From positions 2,852,001 to 2,916,000 of the forward strand of contig NZ_CP126307.1 in the NCBI RefSeq assembly GCF_030144325.1: a stretch of 64,000 nucleotides of DNA. The letters are read 5' to 3'. The position numbers and the translations under genes were made by a program. The notes beneath the pieces are model-generated. The model did no database searches and had not been told where the DNA came from. It saw only the letters and a program-made list of their open reading frames with translations. The stretch is from Bosea vestrisii. Its GTDB lineage: Bacteria; Pseudomonadota; Alphaproteobacteria; Rhizobiales; Beijerinckiaceae. Within the stretch, counting starts at the first letter, position 1. Each line of letters begins with the position of its first letter. Below, in pieces: positions 51,039 to 60,317 of this stretch.

Positions 51039-52675
51039 ATGTCCGCAACCAAGATCCTGTGGGGACAGATCCTCACCGTCTTCGCCATCGTGTTGATGAC
51101 GACCTGGACTGCGACGCAATGGACCGCGTGGAGGCTCGGCTTCCAGGCACAGCTCGGCCCGCCCTGATTCGAGCTCGCCGGATGGCCGGTCTACTATCCG
51201 CCGGCCCTCTTCTGGTGGTGGTATTTCTACGAAGCCTATGCGCCGGGCATCTTTGTCGAAGGCGGGCTGATTGCCGTCTCCGGTGGCTTCCTGTCCATTG
51301 CCGTCGCGATCGGCATGTCCGTCTGGCGCGCACGGGAGGCCCAGAACGTCGAGACCTATGGTTCGGCGCGCTGGGCCGAGAAGAACGAGGTGAATGCCGC
51401 GGGGCTGCTCGGCCCCGACGGCGTCGTGCTCGGGCGCTATGAGCGCCACTATCTCCGACACGATGGACCTGAGCATGTGCTGTGCTTCGCGCCCACCCGT
51501 TCGGGCAAGGGCGTCGGCCTCGTCATTCCCTCGCTCCTGACCTGGCCGGGCAGTTCGATCGTTCACGATATCAAGGGCGTGAACTGGCAGCTAACCTCCG
51601 GCTTCCGCGCAAAGCATGGCCGCGTCCTGCTGTTCGATCCGACCAATGCGAAGTCTTCCGCTTACAATCCCTTGCTCGAGGTGCGTTGCGGCGAGTGGGA
51701 AGTCCGAGACGTCCAGAACATCGCCGACATCCTGGTCGATCCCGAAGGCAGCCTCGAAAAAGGAACCACTGGGAAAAGACCAGCCACGCTCTGCTGGTCG
51801 GCGCGATCCTCCATGTCCTCTACGCGGAGGAGGACAAGACGCTCGCCGGCGTCGCCGCCTTCCTCTCCGATCCGAAGCGGCCGATCGAATCCACCCTCGC
51901 TGCCATGATGAAGACCGCGCATCTCGGTGGTGCCGGTCCCCATCCGGTGATTGCCAGAGCGGCCCGCGAATTGCTCAACAAATCCGACAACGAGCGCTCG
52001 GGCGTGCTCTCCACCGCGATGTCCTTCCTCGGTCTCTACCGTGATCCGGTCGTCGCCGCGGTGACGCGGCGCTGCGACTGGCGCATCGCCGACATCGTCG
52101 GCGGCGAGCGGCCGGCGACGCTCTATCTCGTCGTGCCGCCCTCCGACATCAATCGGACCAAGCCGCTCATCCGCCTGATCCTCAACCAGATCGGCCGTCG
52201 CCTCACGGAGGACCTGAGCGCAGGCAGTGGCCGTCATAGGCTGCTCTTGATGCTCGACGAGTTTCCAGCGCTTGGCCGCCTCGACTTCTTCGAGAGCGCC
52301 TTGGCCTTCATGGCGGGCTACGGCCTCAAGAGTTTCCTGATCGCCCAGTCGCTCAATCAGATCGAGAAGGCCTACGGGCCGAACAATTCCATCCTCGACA
52401 ACTGCCATGTCCGCGTCAGTTTCGCCACCAATGACGAGCGCACCGCCAAGCGCGTCTCCGATGCGCTCGGCACGGCGACCGAAATGAAGGCGATGAAGAA
52501 CTATGCCGGCCACCGGCTGTCGCCCTGGCTCGGCCATCTCATGGTCTCGCGCTCGGAAACCGCCCGCCAGTTGCTGACCCCCGGCGAGATTATGCAGCTT
52601 CCGCCGGCCGACGAGATCGTCCTGGTCGCGGGCGTACCGCCGATCAGTGCGAAGAATCTCACGGCGAGGGGTTGA
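51039..52675 (+). pseudogene. traG: TraG/VirD4 coupling protein with nonsense codon and frameshift
   Basis: ATG 51039 opens MSATKILWGQILTVFAIVLM. At 51165-51167 a TGA interrupts LGPP-FELAGWPVYYPP (TGG Trp to TGA is the simplest change). The frame then continues through two membrane helices, Walker A CFAPTRSGKGVGLVIPSLL and HDIKGVNWQLTSGFRAKHG; near 51765 one base is missing and the next frame goes on EKTSHALLVGAILHVLYAEE, Walker B LLMLDEFPALGRLDFF and ends PPISAKNLTARG at 52675, short of the usual C-terminus. Two to three lesions make the coupling protein non-functional. Confidence 0.88.
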
Positions 52676-52730
52676 CGCGTGAGGCGGCCTTGCGCCGGGC
52701 TACGTTTGCTAAATTTGCTAGGGAGTGAGC

Positions 52731-53090
52731 GTGAACGAATTGCAGAACGCTGTGTTGGGCTGCCGCACTCTGTTGGCATTCGCCTTTCCCATTACTGCTG
52801 CAACCGCCGCTGTGCCAAATATGACCTGTAAGGCAGAGAGGGGCGTGGCAGGGCCGGAGGGACGGCCGCATGAGGTGACCGATATTTTCCGGGTAGCAGA
52901 TGGCCGGCTGTACCACCGATGGAGCGACCGAGAGGAGTACTTCTACAATCACATCGTGGAGGTCGAATTCAGGCGCTACGCGTCGGGCCACATGGTGTTC
53001 GTGATGGCCTATGACGGGCGCCGTAGCTACGTCGTGATTGCCGCGCCCACCGACTGGCGCGTCGTCTACCTAGACTGTAAACCCGCCTAG
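52731..53090 (+). CDS. Hypothetical secreted protein (~119 aa)
   Basis: GTG 52731 (or 52725). Residues ~12-30 look like a signal peptide (LLAFAFPITAATAAVP). The mature part is beta-rich (DIFRVADGRLYHRWSDREEY, YVVIAAPTDWRVVYLD) with two cysteines (MTCKAE and LDCKPA) that could pair. No family recognised. It lies just past the end of the transfer block and is not obviously part of it. Confidence 0.55.
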   Translation: MNELQNAVLGCRTLLAFAFPITAATAAVPNMTCKAERGVAGPEGRPHEVTDIFRVADGRLYHRWSDREEYFYNHIVEVEFRRYASGHMVFVMAYDGRRSYVVIAAPTDWRVVYLDCKPA

Positions 53091-53193
53091 ACCGAGCATT
53101 CACGGCGTGCTCGTCTTCAAGCAGCGCCGGATTCTCGCGGGCCCTTTATTTGTTTGGCCCACGCTCTACATGTCCCGACAGGGAGGAATCGGC

Positions 53194-53244
53194 ATGAACG
53201 AGCTGAAAGTGGGCATCAAATACGGACGGCTCACGAAGCAGAGA
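53194..53244 (+). pseudogene. Start of a truncated gene
   Basis: GGGAGGA then ATG 53194 gives MNELKVGIKYGRLTKQ, a good ribosome site and protein-like start, but similarity to anything sensible ends where the minus-strand SGNH hydrolase gene begins (53231). Probably the first codons of a gene cut by rearrangement. Confidence 0.3.
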
Positions 53245-54333
53245 CGAAGCGCACCAGTTCGTCGTCGGTGATCAGCGTCAACGGCAGATCAAAGACCTCG
53301 CGCAGGCGCATGACAAGCGATTGTGCCCAGAGCGCATTCCACACCAGACCGGCGTGGTCATCAGCCAATACCGCATTGCTCGGCTCATCACCGATGGTGT
53401 TGGTGATACGCAGCTTCCCGCCTACGACAACCGCTCTATATTTCGGCATGCCGTCGGGCTCACGCATCCCCCAAAGGTTACGAAACCAGCCCCCAAGTCG
53501 AAGAAGCCGAGGCGAGCATCAGTGCTGGCCAACTCGCGCAATCGCGCGTTGAAGTCGTCAAAAGCGGTCTGAATGTTGGCGACGGCGACGGCAGAGCGGT
53601 ATTTGCCGAACGCTCCAGGTTCATTCATCTCATTGTCCACGCCAACTAACAAAATGCGGGTGTCTGGATGCCTGGCATGGATCAATCTTACGGCGGCAGC
53701 GATCTGTTCCACGCAATGGGCCGCCGCAGCGCGGACCCTGGGCGCCTTGGGATCGCGCGCCTGGTCATCCAGTACCGCTGACCAATCATTGTTGCCGATG
53801 CGGATGACGACGACACCGCTGCGCCAGCGCCCGGGATCGTGGTCCATCAGTTCCACCAGCTGCGATACCTGACCAAGGCGCTGTAGCGCCCCTCCCATCA
53901 AACTGTTGCAGGAGGCGCCGGAACGGGCGAAATTATAAAGGTAATCCTCCTTTCTTGGCGTCCGGCCGGCCTGCAGCCCGATTGCGCTACGCAACCAGGC
54001 CACTTGGCCAGGCTGTCCCCACCGTACCCAAGGCCCCGGATTGAGCTCATTGCCGCGCAGGCGCGCCAACACCTCGGTCCACTGGAAGGTCCGGGCGCGA
54101 AAGGTACCGCCACGGTCGGCAGAACCCGGGGGAAAGCTCAGGCTGTCTTGATAGGAATGACTGCTGGAATCACCCATCACCGCCAGCGCAATCGTGGTGG
54201 GAGGCGAACTGTCGGCGGGCACGTCGCCGCCCCACAGAACCAGAATGGCCAGGCCAAAAGCAGCAAGCGCAGCTATCAGGCCAAGCGCTCGCGTCGGCCT
54301 GCGGACCGTGACGGTGGCCAAATCCGTTTTCAT
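53231..54333 (-). pseudogene. SGNH/GDSL hydrolase with a C-terminal frameshift
   Basis: From ATG 54333 (MKTDLATVTVRRPTRALGLI), a membrane anchor (~15-35), then SGNH blocks: nucleophile in VMGDSSSHSYQD, FARSGASCNSL (Gly) and VIRIGNNDWS (Asn). Near 53467 the frame changes; the next frame continues MPKYRAVVVGGKLRITNTIG and LADDHAGLVWNALWAQSLVM, which holds the D-x-x-H catalytic pair (DDHA). The shift separates the nucleophile from its Asp/His. Substrate unknown; such anchored hydrolases de-acylate lipids or polysaccharides. Confidence 0.72.
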
Positions 54334-54459
54334 CTGTGTGAGGCCCGAGTTTCTTCCGTTTTGAAATGAGAGCGTTCTCCGACTGTCTTTTGCACTCAAT
54401 TGTAACGTAACTCTGATCGGAAAACTCCGAGTGCGGTACGAAGCATTGGAGGGATAGAG

Positions 54460-54577
54460 TGCCCTTTTTGTCGCTGAATGACCCGATCGACGTAGCTCGT
54501 GCGCAGGCAGCAATGGGCGCCGCTTGGGATAAAGTTCGGGTTTCCCTCAATGACAACGCCAATGCCGGTTCATGGCG
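54460..54577 (+). pseudogene. Small gene interrupted by the IS1182 element
   Basis: GGAGGG then GTG 54460 gives VPFLSLNDPIDVARAQAAMG and AAWDKVRVSLNDNANAGS before running into the IS left end at 54578. The DPxDVARA..A...AW..V pattern recalls small helical proteins of about 90 residues in Hyphomicrobiales. The rest is not found immediately past the IS right end, so part was deleted. Confidence 0.45.
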
Positions 54578-56110
54578 GATACCGTTGAAAAAGTCGGCGT
54601 TGCTGAGGTGGTGAAGTCCTGATTCAGTCGTCTTCGGATGGAGGACGACGCGATGATGGGCGAGCGGCAGATAGCGCAGGAGGCGCTGTTCTACGAGTTC
54701 AGCCTGGAGCGTCATGTTCCGGCTGATCACTGGGTGCGCGCCATCGATCGGTTTGTTGATCTCTCCGAGATCCGCACGCATCTGCGCCCGTTCTACAGCG
54801 AGATCGGCCGGCCTTCGGTCGATCCTGAACTGATGATCCGGATGCTGCTCATCGGCTATTGCTTCGGCATCCGCTCGGAGCGGCGCCTTTGCGAGGAAGT
54901 GCATCTGAACCTGGCCTATCGATGGTTCTGCCGGCTCGGGCTCGAAGGCGACGTCCCGGATCACTCGACCTTCGAAGAACCGGCATGGCCGCTTCCGGGA
55001 CAGTGATCTCCTGCGCGAACTGTTCGAGACGACGGTTCGGCGCTGCATCGCGGAAGGGCTCGTCGGCGGCGAAGGCTTTGCGGTCGATGCCAGCCTGATC
55101 CGGGCCGACGCCAACAAGCAACGCTCGGCGGAAGCGTCCGAGCCGGTCGATTGGGACGATCTCGCCCGGACGCGCCGCTCTGTCCGCGAGTATCTCGACA
55201 CCCTGGACGAAGCCGCCTGGGGCGCGGCCAGCGAGGCGAAGCCGAAGTTCGTCTCGCGCTCCGATCCGGCGGCGCAATGGACCGGAGCCCTGAAGGGCCA
55301 CGCCTTCTTCGCTTACGCCACCAACTATCTGATCGACCTCGACCACGCCGTCATCGTCGATGTCGAGGCCAGTCGCGCCATCCGGCAGGCTTAAGGTCGG
55401 CTCGGCCCGAACCATGATTGAGCGAACCCAGGAACGCTTCGGCCTCTGGCCGGCCAGGCTCGCCGCCGATAGCGCCTACGGCTCGGCCGAGAACCTCGCC
55501 TGGCTGGTGCATGAGCGCGGGATCGAGCCGCATATCCCGGTCTTCGACAAATCCCAGCGCAGCGACGGCACCTTCAGCCGCTCCGACTTCGCCTATGACC
55601 ACGCCCGGGATCTCTACATCTGCCCGGGCGGGAAGGAGCTCCATCAGTATCGCCGGCGCTTCGGCCTCAGTCGCGAGGGTGTCGATCCCGAGGGCTTCAT
55701 GCGCTACCGCGCCAGCGAGTTCGATTGCGACGCCTGCTCGCTGAAGCCCCAGTGCTGCCCAAACACGCCACCCCGCAAAATCCTGCGCTCGATCCACGAG
55801 GGTGCCCGCGACATGGCCGGGGACATCGCGCAGACCGACGCCTATGTCACCTCGCGCCGCGAGCGAAAGAAGGTCGAGATGCTCTTCGCCCATCTCAAGC
55901 GCATCCTAAAGGTCGATCGGCTACGGCTGCGCGGACCGAACGGCGCCAGAGACGAGTTCCACCTCGCCGCCGCAGCCCAGAACCTCAGGAAGCTCGCAAA
56001 GCTCCTGCCGAACGGACCGCAGTTCAGGCTTGCGTGACGGAGCCAGGCTCCACGCCACTAAATCCGCTCCGCACCTGCACCGATCTCTGACCGACTTTTT
56101 CAACGACATC
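54578..56110. mobile_element. IS1182-family insertion sequence with terminal inverted repeats
   Basis: Left end GATACCGTTGAAAAAGTCGG (54578-54597) and right end, reverse complement of 56091-56110, GATGTCGTTGAAAAAGTCGG: 18 of 20 bases match. Together they bound a 1.53-kb element holding one transposase gene. Target duplication cannot be judged with certainty because the exact outer base is unclear. Confidence 0.8.
54653..56037 (+). pseudogene. IS1182-family transposase with two frameshifts
   Basis: ATG 54653 follows GGAGG. Frame 1: EALFYEFSLERHVPADHWVR, RPSVDPELMIRMLLIGYCFG (DUF772 domain), to HSTFEEP. A shift near 54980 gives RFRDSDLLRELFETTVRRCI, GFAVDASLIRADANKQRS (first catalytic Asp) and KGHAFFAYATNYLIDLDHAV. 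A second shift near 55392 gives RLAADSAYGSAENLAWLVHE (second Asp), SRREREKKVE-type and MLFAHLKRILKVDRLRLRG (final Glu region). All DDE elements are present but in three frames, so the element is probably immobile unless supplied in trans or rescued by frameshifting. Confidence 0.85.
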
Positions 56111-56233
56111 GGCCCATTGCGGACGTTCGGCATGTCCGCTTCCGGATGGTCCCAGTTTGGCGCGGGCAGGAGCGCGCCGGCAATTTTTCACGCTGCTTTA
56201 CGCTGCTCCAGCTCGCTCCCAGGTGAATGGAAC
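56111..56233. repeat. Dispersed degenerate repeat copy
   Basis: GCGGACGTTC at 56119 and ATGTCCGCTTCCGGATGGTC at 56132-56151 resemble 6503-6532 and 31649-31668. No gene in this gap; it abuts the IS right end. Confidence 0.5.
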
Positions 56234-57583
56234 TCAGCGCTCCAGGAACATCCGGCTCGCATGGTCGGTGAACGGCTTGGTCAGGAACGAGAGCGCCTTG
56301 CGCTCTTCGGTGGTGATCATCACCTCGACCGGCATTCCCGGCAGGAGCTTGCGGTCGCCGAGCACCGCGATATCCCCTTCGATCTGGACCTCGGACGTAT
56401 AGTAGTTTTGGCCGGTCGCGGCATCTTTGGTGGTGGCCGGCGAGACATGGCTGACCCTGCCGGGGATTTCGGGCGTCGTGTTGCGGTTGAAGGCTGAGAA
56501 CCGCAGACGCGCGGCCTGACCGGTTTTGACCTGGTCGATATCAGCCGGTGCGATACGCACCTCGATCGTCAGCTTTACCCCGGCGGGAACGATGGTGGCG
56601 AGCCGCGCCGCCGGCGTGATGACGCCGCCGATGGTGAAGATCGTCATCTCGTTAACCGTCCCGGCGATTGGGGAGCGGATCTCGGTGCGTGACAGCCGGT
56701 CTTCGCCGGCGACGCGGCGGTCCTGCAACTCCGACAACTTGGCTTCGACCAGACGCAGTTCGCGCTGCGCCTCCGTCCGCGCGGTGTCGTTGATGGAGAT
56801 GATCTGCAGCCGGGTTTCGCTGATGCGAAGCTTGGCACGCGCGAGCGTCGCCTCGATCTCGCCGCGCTCGCCGAGGAGCCGCGCCCATTCCCGGTTGACG
56901 TTGAAGACCTTGGAGCCGTCAATATAGCCCTTCTGGAAGAGCCCGAGAAATTTCGTACGCTCCATCTCGACGAGCCTGAGCTCCTCGGATTTGGCGACAT
57001 GGCGCGCTTGAAGCCCCTTGATCTCCTCTCCTGACTGGACGATGCCGATCTCGAGCTGCTCCTTGCGGCTTTCCCGATTGGTTCGGTTCCCCTCGAACAG
57101 ACGCGTCTCGCCCTTGATGATCTCAGCGGCCTCCTCGGAATAGGCGGCAAGAGGGGAAGGGAAATCGACCTTGTCGAGACCGTCACGCTCGGCGACCAGC
57201 CTGGCGCCGCGGGCAAGATGCTCCGCCAGCTGAGAGCGGACGATCGACAGCTCCGCGCGGGTCTGGACGTCCTCGAGCTGGAACAGAACCTGGCCCTCGC
57301 TGACGCTGTCGCCCTGCCTGACCGCGATCGACCGGATGATGCCGCCGTCGCGATGCTGCACCTCCTTGAGGTTCTGATCGACTTTGACCATTCCCTGACC
57401 GAGAACCGCGCCATTGAGATTGGCCGATACAGCCCAGCCGCCGAATCCGACCACGAGCAGCAACGCCAGCGCCATGCCGGAGACAATGTGCGGACCGAGG
57501 CTGAAATCGGCCCGCCCTTCGGCCGCGCGGGCGCTTTTCTGTGCCTTGGCGAGGAGCTTGGCGTCGAAATTTTGGGCATTCAT
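56234..57583 (-). CDS. HlyD-family type I secretion membrane-fusion protein
   Basis: From ATG 57583 (MNAQNFDAKLLAKAQKSARA) 449 residues: one membrane helix (~35-58), a biotinyl-lipoyl-like strand pair (GIIRSIAVRQGDSVSEGQVL), a long coiled-coil hairpin (~100-300) and a C-terminal barrel with SRTEIRSPIAGTVNEMTIF and the PGMPVEVMITTEERKAL ending typical of PrtE/HlyD adaptors. It joins the ABC exporter to an outer-membrane channel. It is the last gene of the minus-strand type I secretion operon; no TolC-like gene is in view. Confidence 0.92.
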   Translation of the reverse strand: MNAQNFDAKLLAKAQKSARAAEGRADFSLGPHIVSGMALALLLVVGFGGWAVSANLNGAVLGQGMVKVDQNLKEVQHRDGGIIRSIAVRQGDSVSEGQVLFQLEDVQTRAELSIVRSQLAEHLARGARLVAERDGLDKVDFPSPLAAYSEEAAEIIKGETRLFEGNRTNRESRKEQLEIGIVQSGEEIKGLQARHVAKSEELRLVEMERTKFLGLFQKGYIDGSKVFNVNREWARLLGERGEIEATLARAKLRISETRLQIISINDTARTEAQRELRLVEAKLSELQDRRVAGEDRLSRTEIRSPIAGTVNEMTIFTIGGVITPAARLATIVPAGVKLTIEVRIAPADIDQVKTGQAARLRFSAFNRNTTPEIPGRVSHVSPATTKDAATGQNYYTSEVQIEGDIAVLGDRKLLPGMPVEVMITTEERKALSFLTKPFTDHASRMFLER

Positions 57584-57633
57584 GACACGAACCCTCCCGG
57601 CGCCATAGCGAGCGGCGACCACACCACGCCAGA

Positions 57634-60317
57634 TCAGTAATAATACAATTTGTGAGCACCATAGATTTCGATCGAGAAATCCTTCTCGTCCTGCTGCGCG
57701 ACGAAGACATCGACAAAGGTCCTGTCGTCCTCCCCGACCTTTTCGATGCGGAAGCGGAACGGGCGTCGGTCCTCGTCGGTGCCGTTATAGGTTTCGTTGA
57801 ACGGATCGATCTCGGTGCCGCCGGCCTCGGCGTCGGAATGGACCTGATAGTGCTTGACGATGATGCGGTCGCCCTCCTCAAGATCGAGGATCTGGTGGAT
57901 CAGGTCGTTATTGGCGGGAGCAGACACGTCGAACTCGAACCGGTCCTCGCCCTTGCCGCCCGTCACCGTCGCGCCCTTCGAGCCCACGATGAAGTGATCG
58001 TTTCCCTCGCCGCCAATCAGGGCTTCGAAATCGAGAACCGTGTCCTCCCCGATCTCGATGCCCACGGCCCTGTTCTCCGTCAGGTCGACGGTTACGCCAT
58101 CGCTCGTCTGGGACAGATCGAGGGTGTCATGCCCCTCATCGCCATCGAGGCAATCGTCTTGCTGATCCGGTGATGCAATCACGATATCGTTGCCCGATCC
58201 CGCTCTGACCGTATCGCGGCCCACTCCTCCATCGAGGATATCGTTCCCCTTCCCGCCGTCGACGATGTCATCGCCCTCCGTGGCGTGGACAACGTCGTCG
58301 CCATCGCCGCCCTCGACCTTATCGTCGCCGGATCCGGCGAACACGACGTCATCCCCCTCGCCAGCGTCGACCGCGTCGTCGCCTTCCCCGGCTTTGACGA
58401 CATCGTCCCCGTCCCCTGCATCGATCTCGTCGTCGCCCGTGCCGGCATCGATGACATCATCGCCATCGCCGCCCCGGGCCTCGTCGTTGCCGGCACCGGC
58501 GAGCAAGGTGTCGTTGCCTTCGCCGCCATCGGCCAGGTCGTCGCCATCCCCGGCATCGACGAGGTCGTCGCCCCGACGACCGACGAGAACGTCGTCACCA
58601 GCCCCGCCCGAAAGCGTGTCGTCACCGTCGCCCCCGTCCAGACGATCGTCCCCCGCCTCGCCGAAGAGGGTATCGTCGCCCTCCTCGCCGAACAGAAGGT
58701 CGGCTCCGGCACCCGCCCTCGCGACGTCGTCGCCCCCGCCGAGCCGCATGACATCGCGTCCGGCGCCGAGTTGAACAAGTTCGACGCCGGCGCCGCCAAG
58801 TACCGTATTGTTGCCATCAGCGGCACTGACGCGGTTCAGGCCGTTCCCGACAGAGATGATGTTATCGCCCGATCCACCGTCGATCTCGCCGTCGCCATCG
58901 CCGGTCGCGATGATGTCGTCGCCGGGACCGCCGGAGATAATGTTGTCGCCAGGGCCGCTGCGGATATGGTCGTTGCCCGGGCCGCCATGCAGCTCGTTGT
59001 CGCCGGCACCGCCGTCGATTGCATCGTCGCCGGCCTCGCCGAGGATCGTGTCGTTGCCGTCGCCGCCCGAGAGTTCGTCGTTCCCCAGGCCGCCGACGAG
59101 AAGGTCGTCGCCAGCTTCGCCGAACAGGCGGTCGTCGCCGTCCTCGCCGTAAAGGCGGTCATTGCCGGCGCCACCGAAAAGGACGTCCATGCCGGTGCCG
59201 CCATAGACGACGTCGTTACCGGCGCCGGCGTAGACGATATCGTTGCCGGCACCCGCTATGATGTGGTCGTCGCCCGCGCCGCCATGCACGATGTCGTTGC
59301 CGGCCCGCGCATCGACGGTGTCGTTCCCATCGCCGGCCCTGATCAGGTCGGCGCAGTCCGTGCCGGTGAGCACGTCGTCGCCGGCGGTGCCGTTCAGCTC
59401 CAGGACTTCGACCACCCGGAGCAACGCGACTTGCGAGACGGTCGCGATGCCATCGGTCACGCCGTAGCTCACGGAGACGGGGCCGTAATATCCGGCGGCC
59501 GGCCGGTATTGCCAACCGCCTTCGGCCAGTTCGATCGTGCCCGACGACACCTGCAGGTTGCGGACCGTCAGCGGATCGGCGTCGGCATCCGACGCGCCCA
59601 CAAGCAACCCCGCCGCTGTCAGTAGCATCGTCTGACAGGCACCGATCTCGCCAAGCTGGACCGATCTCGCCAGGCGTGGGGATCTGTTACGGGCCGTCGG
59701 ATCCTGCGGTCCAACCGGATCGGGATCGAGCCCGTCAGGAGGATCATGCGGTTTGGGAACGACGATCACCGGGTTGAAAGGCGCCACGACGACCGGCGGC
59801 CGCGCCCCGCCCCCTCGATCGGGACAAGATGGGGGCTGCTCGACACGCGCGCGCCACCGATCGTCTGCGAGCCCTCCGCGGTAAAACGGTTGTCGTTGCT
59901 GACCCGGTCCATGCCGAATGCGATAGTTTCGCGCACGAAGGGCTGCAGGGGCAGCTGCTCATAGTCGATCGGCGGCGAGTCGATGCCGAGGAAATCCGCC
60001 AGCCCCGGCACCGGATCGCTCGCCGCGCCCGAGCCGGGTTCGTTCTTCTCCTCGGGAATCGAACCGGTTTCGTCCAGGTCGCCCTGCGGCTCCACCTCAC
60101 CGACCGGCTGGGGCGCGGCCCCACTGTCAACCGGGCCTGGCTCCGGTTCGGCCTGTGTCGAGGTCAGCGAGCGCAGATAGGCGGCGACCGCCAGAACGAT
60201 CACCACGAGAGCGGCCGGCCAGCGTGACGGCGCGGGCTCTTCCTGCGCCTTCCGGTAAATCTCCTCGGCCGAGGGTGCGGAGTTCTGAGCGGGCTTGAGC
60301 GCCTTGACCTCGATCAT
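57634..60317 (-). pseudogene. Cadherin-like/RTX calcium-binding protein with one frameshift
   Basis: ATG 60317 overlaps the exporter stop (ATGA). The first ~175 residues hold a membrane helix (~32-50) and an acidic, proline-rich linker; near 59790 the frame changes from GAGRGRRSSW to PVVVAPFNPVIVVPKPHDPP. The second frame carries a cadherin/VCBS-like domain (SDADADPLTVRNLQVSSGTI, GPVSVSYGVTDG) and some 35 RTX nonapeptides (GGxGxDxxx, ~125-560), ending KLYYY. Similar anchored linker-cadherin-RTX proteins are single genes, so I read this as one ~890-residue protein broken by an indel, or possibly two adjacent proteins. RTX repeats fold on binding calcium after export. Confidence 0.75.

Noticed and set aside
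58285..59625. 446-codon plus-strand frame of Val/Ala/Asp repeats
   Set aside because: It is the antisense reading of the RTX nonapeptide DNA; repetitive codons keep the opposite strand open.
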